64,000 nucleotides of DNA from Gyromitra esculenta. Its lineage: Eukaryota; Ascomycota; Pezizomycetes; Pezizales; Discinaceae. The notes under the pieces are model-generated. The model had not been told where the DNA came from and ran no database searches. It saw only the letters and a program-made list of their open reading frames with translations. Of this stretch, positions 55,294-64,000 are shown one piece after another (positions within the stretch are counted from its first letter, which is position 1; each line of letters begins with the position of its first letter). The translations under genes and the position numbers were made by a program. The stretch lies in assembly GCA_038503075.1 (NCBI GenBank), contig JBCAML010000005.1, positions 1,488,001 to 1,552,000 of the forward strand, read 5' to 3'.

Positions 55294-55328
55294 TTCAACC
55301 AAGGCTGACCAGTGACCCTGCCTTGGTT
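55284..55328 (+). promoter_or_regulatory. -1 frameshift site, decayed A element
   Basis: UUUAAAC at 55284-55290, UAG, TTC spacer, stem AACCAAGGC (55297-55305) with GCCTTGGTT (55320-55328). Confidence 0.85.
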
Positions 55329-58300
55329 CCAATTTCTTTTCCTTTGTCTGCATTTTCAATTTCCGGGTTTTCAGTCGATAGTATAAGCGTGGAGGATCAA
55401 TTAGATGGAGAACATTTTGTAGTTTCGTGCAATATCTCCAATAATAATAAAATCATTAAAACACACGCTTTGCTAGACACTGGAGCCTCTGGATTTGCAT
55501 TCATCGATAAGAATTTTGCGAGTCACCACTCTATTCCCCTTATTCCCCTCAAAACACCCCGACAACTTGAAGTAATCGATGGCCGACCAGTAGCCTCAGG
55601 AGACATTACTCAGCATCGCCAACATCAACTTGTCTATCCAACAACATCAGGAACAGGCCCCCTGCTTCGTCAGGCGTTATCCACTAGTACTAGGAATCCC
55701 TTGGATGAACCACCATGATGTCCACCTTCACGCCAATAAACGCGTTGAATTTAACTCTAAATTCTGCACGACCCGTTGTCTCTCATCAAGCTACCGTATC
55801 ACACCCTCGATCACATTTCCTCAGGACTAAATTTGTCATTTATTGGCGCTGCCTTGGAAAGCAAGGATACCTGCTGAGTACCATGAGTTTTTAGATATGT
55901 TTGACAAAAGCAAAGCTCAAGGCTTACCTCCACGGCGCTCATATGACCATAAAATACAGCTGATGGAGGGGAAGGACGCACCGTTTGGCCCTCTCTATGG
56001 GATGTCGCGAGAAGAACTCATTGTCCTCAAAAAATACATTGAAGATAATTTAGAGAAGGGTTTTATTCGCGCTAGTTCTTCTCCCGCTGGATCTCCCGTC
56101 CTCTTCGTAAAGAAAGCTGATGGCTCCTTAAGACTCTGCGTGGATTATCGAGGACTAAATGCGATTACGGTTAAAGACCGATATACCTCCCCCCTTATCA
56201 GAGAAACACTAGATCAGCTAGCCAAAGCACAATGGTATACCAAGCTAGACCTTCGTGACGGTTATCATCAAGTATGCATCGCCGAAGGAGATGAGTGGAA
56301 GACAGCTTTCCGCACCCGTTATGGTTTATATGAATACCAGGTCATGCCATTTGGCCTGACCAATGCCCCCGGAACCTTTCAACGATTCGTTAATGACTGC
56401 CTTACCGAATATTTGGATATATTCTGCACAGCTTACCTAGATGATATCCTGATCTACAGTGATACATTTGCGGAACACCAGATTCACGTACGAAAAGTAC
56501 TCCAAACGCTTAAGGACAGCGACATCCTGCTTAAGCCGGAGAAATGCGAGTTCGAAGTACAAACAACCAAGTACTTGGGCCTTATCCTCACTCCCGACGG
56601 CATTAAAATGGACGAAGAAAAACTAAAAGCCGTCCGGGATTGGAATACCCCAAAAAGTGTTAAGGATGTACAAGCCTTCCTCGGGTTCGCAAACTTCTAC
56701 CGTCGGTTTATCCTAGGGTTTTAAAACTCATTGCGCCCTCGCACTCACTAGAAAAGGCATCACCTTCGAATGGACTATCCAAGCTGACATAGCCTTCGAA
56801 AACCTAAAACATGCCTTTACCATTGCCCCCATTCTTATCCACTTTGACCCCGATAAGAAAATCATCGTGGAAACAGATGCTTCCGACTTCGTATCCGGAG
56901 GAATCTTCTCACAATATGATGATCTTGGAGTACTCCACGGTGGCGTTCTTCTCGAAAAAACATTCACCCGCTGAATGTAATTACGAATTTACGACAAGGA
57001 ACTGTTGGCTATTATCCAAGTATTTGAGGAGTGGCGCCGGAGCTCGAAGGTTAACATTGACGTAATCAGCGATCATAAAAACCTCAAGTATTTTATGAGC
57101 ACGAAGCAATTGAATCGACGCCAAGCACGATGGGCGGAGTATCTTTCCGCTTTGATTTCGTAATCACCTATCGCCCGGGTAGTCGGGGGGAAAACCGGAT
57201 GCGTTGACCAGAAGATCGGGAGATCTTCGGAAGAGGATGAACGGTTGGCACATCAAAGCCAAGTGGTATTGAAGAAGGAAAATATAGACCCTAAGCTAAG
57301 TTTGTTGTCGAACTTCTTTGTCAAATGAAGCCGCTGAACTAGACGCCCATACCAAACTATTAGAAGGATATATCGCTGACAAGTTTCCTGAAGAAATACT
57401 CGAAGCACTAAGGAATAAAGATCAACAATCAAAAAAGATCACCTTAAGTGAATGTACCGAGAAGAATGGAAGACTATGTTACCGAGATCGTATCTACGTT
57501 CCCGATCTGGATGCCCTCCGCCTGGAAATAATCCGGAGACACCACGATGTACCAGCAGCAGGACACCCTGGCCGTGATAAGACCTTCGAACTCCTTGTGA
57601 GAGATTATTATTGGCCAAAAATGAGAGAATCGATCAATAGATACGTTCGCAACTGCCATATCTGCCAAAAAGCAAAGCCAGTTACTCAGCGAACCCAAGG
57701 TGTCCTCCGCCCTCTCCCTATCCCGAACCGTCCTTGGCAGGAGATTTCAATGGACTTTGTTACAGGTCTCCCAGAGTCTGACGGTTACGATGCAATAATG
57801 GTCGTGGTCGACCGCTTGTCAAAAATGCGACACTTAATCCCTTGTAATACAACAGTAAACTCCAGAGACGTAGCCGATTTATACCTCCAATATATCTGGA
57901 AACTTCATGGGCTACCCTTATACGTTACATCAGATCGCGGAACTCAGTTCACGGCCCACTTCTGGAAGGAACTTTGTAAACGTCTCGGAATCCAAGCCAG
58001 AATGTCTACTGCCTTTCACCCGGAAACAGATGGACAAACAGAAAGACTCAATGCGGTAATGGAACAATATCTTCGTTCCTATGTATCGTACCAACAGGAA
58101 GATTGGAGTAAATGGCTACCGATGGCCGAGTTTTCTGCTAATAATCAGGAATCCGCCAGTACCAAAGTCTCTCCCTTCTTTGCGAACTATGGTTACCATC
58201 CAAGATTCGATACTTCTGTTATCCCAGCCCAGACTACCCCCCAAAGCTTAGATGCCGCTTCTTTTACTAGCAAGATGCAAGAACTAAGTGATTACCTCCG

Positions 58301-58843
58301 TACTCAAATTCGAATAGCACAAGATATTCAGGAAACGGCTACCAATAAACACCAAACCCCCGCCCCGGCTTACCAGGTTAACGATGAAGTCTTCGTATCC
58401 ATGAAGAACATCCGAACAACCCGTAATGCGAAGAAATTAGACTGGAAATGGATGGGCCCGTATATGGTAAAAAGAATTGTTTCCCCTTTTGCTTATGAGA
58501 TTGATCTCCCCGCTTCGGTTAAATATCACCCTGTTTTTCATGTTTCCCTTCTTAAACCTACCCCAATCGATCTTTCTTGGGACAAATTATTCCGCCCCCA
58601 GCCCCAGTTGTTGTAAACGACCAGGAAGAATACTTCATCGAAAGAATTCTCGACCAACGAACTCATCGAGGACAATTGCAATACCTCGTGAAGTGGACTG
58701 GCTATGCTCATCCTACTTGGGAACCTGCGGAAGATCTTCGAGACACCACGGACCTCGACGTGTTTCTAAATACAACGATTACCACGGGGCCTAAGGTTCG
58801 CAGGAGCTCATGCTTAAGACGGGGGGCTACTTTCACGGATTGA
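55294..58843 (+). pseudogene. Pol of the decayed A element, many frameshifts
   Basis: Protease [14 protein letters not shown] at about 55470; the frame is lost near 55615 and again near 55740; RT from 55843 with LDLRDGYHQVCI and [10 protein letters not shown] up to FYRRFILGF at 56724, then small indels through RNase H; integrase is open from 57318 to 58616 with [26 protein letters not shown] and [13 protein letters not shown]; chromodomain at 58577-58843 in another frame. A stop lies in the 3' LTR, as in the inner element. Confidence 0.88.
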
Positions 58844-59251
58844 TAATTGGGTATAGGGTTAGGCGTTGACTTGTTGGTTGCTAAGGTTTAGGGGTTACGG
58901 TGGAGGAAGACAATGTTATTGTATTTCGGTTCTTTTCGGGTATCGGGTTTTGTTTAGGGAAAAGCGGGGTATTTAAGGATGGGTTTTGTGTCGTCTTATC
59001 TTCTTTCTCTTCTTTCTTTAAGCAACGTTCTTACTTTACTTCTACCGTATTGTTTTAATACTACCTCAGTTCTGCCTTAGAACTCTCGCGGTCGCTGTCG
59101 CTGTGAAAACTCCTATACTTAACTCGCCTTGAGTTAGACTCCCGTAGGACCTGTAGAAACATCGTAACACTTATCGCTTGACCTCTCGCTTAAGTAGCAC
59201 TGCTCACCTTCAGGGATACTGAAGGGCTTAACGAGAGATCAAACCGTGAGA
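58831..59251 (+). repeat. 3' LTR of the decayed A element
   Basis: 421 bp, preceded by a G6 run and CTAC. U3 differs from the 5' LTR; from AAGCAACGTTCTTAC onward the two are almost the same. Confidence 0.92.
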
Positions 59252-59836
59252 GGGCGCCTCAACTACGATGAGTCAGCCAAGAACGATGCTCTAGAGTTCG
59301 GCATGTTGGACGAGCTGAAGGAAGCGGTAGTAACTGTTGCCGACTTCCCCACCACCTTCACCTCCCTTTGCGCCTTCCTCCTCCGCCTGGATAACCGAAT
59401 CCGAGCAAGAAGGGAGGAGAAGAAAAATGCCGTCCGCAACACCATGGGACAATTCGCCGCCCCTGCCGCCGCCCCCGCCGCCTATACTCCCGCTTCCTCC
59501 TCCTTTGCCCCTGGAGGACTTGTCCCCATGGATCTCTCCTTCGGTCGTACCTCCACCTCTCGCCCCGCCCCTGAACAACGATATGTTCAAATAAACGGAA
59601 GAAGAAAACTGTCTCCTGAAGAGAAATCCTGGAGACAAACAAACAATCGTTGCTTGTTCTGCGCCGGGGAAGGACATATCTTCTCAAACTGCCCTTCTGC
59701 CTCCAAGCGCCCCGCCATGAGAGGAGCCGTCACTAATGCCGCTGCCGCACCTCCAGCTCCCTCTGTTTTTCCGCCGCCTCTGCCTCCTCGCTTTCCTGCT
59801 TTCGATGCAGCAGACTCAGTTGAGTCTTTAAACTAG
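59252..59836 (+). pseudogene. Gag of the truncated B element, C-terminal two thirds
   Basis: Begins in the middle of the (M)GRLNYDESAKNDALEFGM motif and continues through DNRIRARREEKK and MDLSFGRTSTSRPAPEQ to an intact CCHC knuckle CLFCAGEGHIFSNC and a UAG at 59836. No internal stop. The ATG of the family frame is lost. Confidence 0.88.
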
Positions 59837-59871
59837 TTCAACCAGAGTCACCCTGTGACCCTGCTCTGGTT
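59827..59871 (+). promoter_or_regulatory. -1 frameshift site, truncated B element
   Basis: UUUAAAC at 59827-59833, UAG, spacer, stem AACCAGAG (59840-59847) with CTCTGGTT (59864-59871); an inner GTCA/TGAC can extend the helix. Confidence 0.85.
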
Positions 59872-59883
59872 CCTTTTTCTCCT

Positions 59884-62800
59884 TTGTCAGCGTTCTCTAT
59901 TTCTGGGTTTTCAGTGTCGGATATGTGCGTGGAGGATAATTTGGATGGGGAACACTTTGTAGTTTCATGTAGCCTTTCCCACCAAAATAAAGTTATAAAA
60001 ACACACGCACTTCTTGACACTGGAGCCTCAGGGTTCGCTTTCATTGATGAAAACTTTGTGCGTCACCATTCCCTACCGTTGTCTCCCCTTAAAACCCCTC
60101 GCCAATTAGAAGTCATTGACGGCCGAACAATTGCCTCGGGAGATATTACCAATCTTTGCCACTTGGAGCTTTCTATTCAACAACATAATGAAAAAGCTCC
60201 CTTCTTCGTCACAAAGCTAGGACATTACCCTCTAGTACTCGGTATCCCGTGGATGAACCTCCATGACGTCCACTTACAATTCGCCAACAAAAGCATCGAA
60301 TTCAACTCTGAATTCTGCACCACCCACTGTGCCCCTAAACAACCTGTTGTGTCCGTCACTGCCATCCCACCTCCAGCTAAACTTAACGCCGCCTTTATTG
60401 GAGCCGCCAGTTTCCGCATGCTCGCCAAAAAAAAGGGTATTCAGGTCTATTCAATGTCTCTATATGAAATAAACAAAGTCCTCAATAGCAAAACCACTAA
60501 AGAGGAATGGAGACAAATAATACCCGCGGAATATCACGAATACCTGGACATGTTCGATAAAGCAAAAGCCCAAGGACTCCCCCCCCGTCGTCCATATGAT
60601 CATCGCATTACCCTCCAAGAAGGCAAAGAACCACCATTCGGCCCCCTCTACGGTATGTCACGGGATGAACTTCTAGTTCTTAAGAAGTACATCGAAGACA
60701 ACCTAGAGAAGGGCTTTATTCGCGCCAGTTCATCTTCTGCCGGTTCCCCTGTCCTCTTCGCCGCTAAGCCCGATGGATCCCTACGCCTCTGTGTAGACTA
60801 CCGAGGCCTTAATGCTCTTACCGTCAAAGACCAATACACCTCACCGCTCGTTAAAGAGACCCTCGACCGCCTCGCTAAAGCACAATGGTATTCCAAACTA
60901 GACCTTCGAGATGGATTTCACCAAATCCGCATCGCAGAAGGAGAAGAATGGAAGACCGCTTTTAGGACTCGTTACGGTCTTTATGAATACATGGTTATGC
61001 CATTTGGCCTCACCAATGCCCCCGGTACCTTCTAGCGCTTTGTCAATGATTCTCTCCAAGAATACTTGGACCTCTTTTGCACGGCCTATCTCGACGATAT
61101 CCTTATCTATAGTGATACCCTCGCAGAACATAAAATCCATGTCCGACAGGTCCTCGACGCCTTGAAAGCCAATAACATACTTCTCAAACCTGAGAAGTGC
61201 GAATTCCACGTCCAATCCATAAAATACCTCGGACTAATCCTCACACCTGAAGGGATCAAGATGGACGAAGAGAAACTCAAAGCCGTACGAGACTGGAACC
61301 GCCCAAAATGCATTAAAGATGTTCAGGCCTTCCTCGGTTTTGCAAACTTCTATCGACGATTTATCTTGGGATTCTCTCGCCTAGCGGCACCCCTTACCGC
61401 TTTTACGAAAAAAGGTATCGTTTTCGAATGGACAGTCGAGGCAGAACTCGCATTTGAAGCCCTGAAAGATGCCTTTACCAAAGCTCCCATACTCATCCAC
61501 TTCGACCCTCGAAAGAAGATCTTTGTGGAATCTGATGCTTCTGACTTCGTCTCCGGTGGTGTCCTCTCCCAACTCGATGATAACGGCGTACTCCACCCTG
61601 TGGCATTCTTTTCCAAGAAACACTCACCTGCTGAGTGTAACTACGAAATCTACGATAAAGAGTTGCTAGCCATTATCCGTTGCTTTGAAGAATGGCGCCC
61701 TGAGCTCGAAGGATCTGAACTCCCCATCTCTGTCATCACAGACCATAAAAACTTGGAATATTTTATGACCACCAAGCAACTGAACCGAAGACAAGTCAGA
61801 TGGGCTGAATACCTCTCACGTTTCGACTTTGTCATTACGTACAGACCAGGAGTACAAGGAGGAAAACCGGACGCACTGACTCGGAGATCAGGAGATCTCC
61901 CTGAAGAAGGGGATGAAAGACTACGACACCAACACCAAGTAGTCCTGAAGGAAAAGAATCTGGACCCCAAGCTAAGTTTGTTTTCGGGTTCTTTACTAAA
62001 TGAACCCGCTGAATTGGATGCCACCCTTGAAACTCTAATGAATCAAGGATATAACGCTGACCCGTTCCCACAAAAAATCCTTTTAGCACTTAGGAATGGC
62101 GAACGACAATCCAAGGAAATCACCTTAGGCGATTGTACCGAGATGAATAACCGTCTCTTCTACCGACAAAGACTTTATATCCCTGACCATGATCCTCTTC
62201 GCCTTCTTATCCTACAGCGATACCATGATGCCCCTTCCGCCGGCCACCCAGGACGTGAAAAATCCTTTGAACTTATATCAAGATGTTTCTACTGGCCAAA
62301 GATGAGAGAATATATCGGACGATATACCCGGAATTGCCATATTTGCCGACGAGCAAAACCAAGTACCCTCGGTACCCATGGCGTTCTAAAACCGCTCCCG
62401 ATTCCCAACCATCCCTGGGAAGAATTGTCGATGGACTTCGTCACCGGCCTCCCAGAATCTAATGGCTTTGATGCCATTATGGTCATCGTGGACCGACTCT
62501 CAAAGATGCGGCACCTTGTCCCGTGTAGTACTACCGTTAACGCCGAACAGACCGCCGAGCTATACCTCCAAAATGTTTGGAAACTCCATGGACTTCCCTC
62601 TCATATTACTTCTGATAGAGGAACACAGTTCACCGCGAAGTTTTGGAAGCACCTCTGTCAACGTTTGAATATTACCGCCCGCATGTCTACCTCCTTCCAT
62701 CCAGAAACTGATGGACAAACTGAACGACTCAACGCCGTAATGGAGCAATACCTCCGTTGTTACGTTTCCTATCAGCAAGACGACTGGTCAAAATGGTTAC

Positions 62801-63513
62801 CCATCGCTGAATTCGCCGCCAACAACCAAGAATCCGCAAGCACTAAGACTACGCCCTTCTTTGCGAATTATGGCTATCACCCTCGCTTTGATACCTCAAT
62901 CGTCCCTAACGACCGCTCTCCCCAGACCCTCGATGCCGATGGATTCGCCTCCAAGATGGAAGAACTTAGAGACTTCCTCCGGGTACAGATGAGGACAGCC
63001 CAGGACATCTTCGAGTCAAGTACAAATCGACACCGTACTCCCGCCCCATTGTTCAAGGAAAAAGATGAGGTGTTTGTGTCAATGAAAAACATGAGAACAA
63101 CGCGGAATTCAAGGAAGTTAGATTGGAAATGGAGTGGCCCTTTCCCAGTGAAATGTGTTATTTCAGCTTACGCCTATGAAATTGACCTCCCAAGATCAAT
63201 GAAGTATCACCCCATGTTCCATGTCTCGTTGATCAAAGCAGCTCCCATCGACCCACTCCCCGGTCAGATTATTACGCCGCCGCCACCAGTTCAGGTTAAT
63301 GACCATGAAGAATACCTCGTTGAAGCTATTCTAGATTCCCGTTTACGCCGAGGAAGACTTCAATACTTGGTCGAATGGACTGGCTATGCACTACCCACCT
63401 GGGAACCTGCGGAGTACCATGAAGAAACGGAAGCTGTAGATTCTTTCCATCGACGATATCCGGACAAACCAAGGGAAAAAGTGATTAGTGTTCGCAGGAG
63501 CTCACGGCTGTGA
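59884..63513 (+). pseudogene. Pol of the truncated B element, single nonsense codon
   Basis: About 1210 codons in one frame apart from TAG at 61033-61035, where copies have CAA/CAG (Gln) in the RT motif NAPGTFQRFVND. In order: protease [16 protein letters not shown] with [10 protein letters not shown], RNase H ESDASDFVSGG, integrase [54 protein letters not shown], and chromodomain YLVEAILDSR..YLVEWTGYALPTWEPAEY. It stops (SRL, TGA) just before the G7 run. The lesion is C to T. The frame is entered by frameshift upstream of the listed start. Confidence 0.92.
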
Positions 63514-63524
63514 GGGGGGGCTAC

Positions 63525-63935
63525 TTTCATGGACGGATGTTATGTTGATCGGCTAGGTATATGGGTACACGGTTGTCAAGTTTCGTTGTTCTTCTTTGTG
63601 TTTTTATGAGTTTCTCGTTACAATGAGTCATGTCTTTGTCATCGAAAGAGTTGGAACATGGTATATAAGCGAAGGGATTTCCCCTCATCTTGTACTTTTC
63701 CTTCTTCTTTTTTTAAGCAACGTCTTCTATTGTACACTCTCTGTATCTTATGAATACAAACTCGGATTACACCTCGTAATCTTTCGCCGTCGCCGTCTTC
63801 AAGTCATCATAACTTGAACCATTAGTAGAGCCTGTAGAATCTTCGTACATTCTCCTGTCGTTGGTTTCTCGTTCAAGTAGCACTGCTTATCTCGGGGGAT
63901 ACCTGAGAGCTTGACGAGAATCTCGCTCCTTGAGA
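63525..63935 (+). repeat. 3' LTR of the truncated B element
   Basis: 411 bp, TTTCATGG to CCTTGAGA. TGAGTCA at 63624-63630, TATATAAG at 63662 and AAGCAACGT at 63715-63723, showing the promoter order. The remaining 65 bp to the window end are unassigned. Confidence 0.95.
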
Positions 63936-64000
63936 GGATGTTAGGCACATTTTGGAAGGGTCAGGTTTATGGTGGACTCAAGAGAAGAAGCAGAAGAGAA

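Larger units (their letters stand above)
53502..59251 (+). mobile_element. Decayed family A chromovirus with mismatched LTRs
   Basis: 5750 bp in sense. The R-U5 halves of the two LTRs are nearly identical while their U3 halves are clearly different, and the flanks (ATGAA, GGGCG) do not match. This suggests recombination between two elements. Gag has one frameshift; pol has many indels and stops. The left flank is the LINE remnant, the right flank family B gag. Confidence 0.85.
59252..63935 (+). mobile_element. Family B chromovirus, 5' truncated
   Basis: Gag is cut at its left by the LTR ending at 59251; the rest of gag, the frameshift site, an almost open pol and the 3' LTR are present. The best-preserved family B coding sequence in the window. 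The 5' LTR is missing, so no autonomous activity is possible. Confidence 0.92.

Overview
The window is nuclear DNA of a filamentous ascomycete. The host genes have short (about 45-115 nt) GT-AG introns with CTAAC/CTGAC branch points and are fungal in type: a trifunctional trpC, a CYP505 P450-reductase fusion, a KDEL-ended PDI, and an AA9 LPMO with a CBM1. The dense nest of Ty3/gypsy chromoviruses, with C-to-T nonsense changes often at CpG, would fit a Pezizomycetes (truffle or cup-fungus) genome, but that placement is an inference.

Layout. 1-8.8 kb is host sequence: a gene cut by the left edge, an ankyrin-repeat remnant, a DUF2423 nucleolar-type gene divergent from TRM5, and trpC with a Gcn4/CPC1-type site upstream. 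8.8-33.2 kb is a retrotransposon nest of two chromovirus families (A and B). An almost intact A element (13.9-19.8 kb) sits inside an older A element (9.7-23.2 kb). A full-length B element (25.4-31.6 kb) sits inside the gag of a third A element. Many solo LTRs pepper them, most with exact 5-bp target duplications. 33.2-52.0 kb is host sequence again: ARPC2, two MITE-like copies, CYP505, an Atg33-like membrane protein, a DUF1763-type gene, PDI, a DUF3807-type gene, an intron-bearing tRNA-Ala(AGC) and an AA9-CBM1 LPMO. 52.0-64.0 kb is a second nest: a LINE RNase H remnant, solo LTRs, a decayed A element and a 5'-truncated B element.

The most interesting content is the biology encoded in the A and B LTRs. 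Their ends are TTTCA..TGAGA instead of TG..CA. The sequence 2 nt after the 5' LTR (ACGTTGCTT) is complementary to AAGCAACGT inside the same LTR, about 50 nt after its TATA box, which implies Tf1-like self-priming rather than tRNA priming. The segment between them (R-U5) holds serial hairpins whose stems differ between copies by compensatory changes while their loops stay fixed. Gag and Pol are joined by a UUUAAAC -1 frameshift site followed by a covarying stem-loop. Together these predict a self-primed, highly structured genomic RNA shared by two otherwise diverged families.

Exon boundaries were set by reading splice sites and phase by hand. All host gene models given with exons close to an intact frame.
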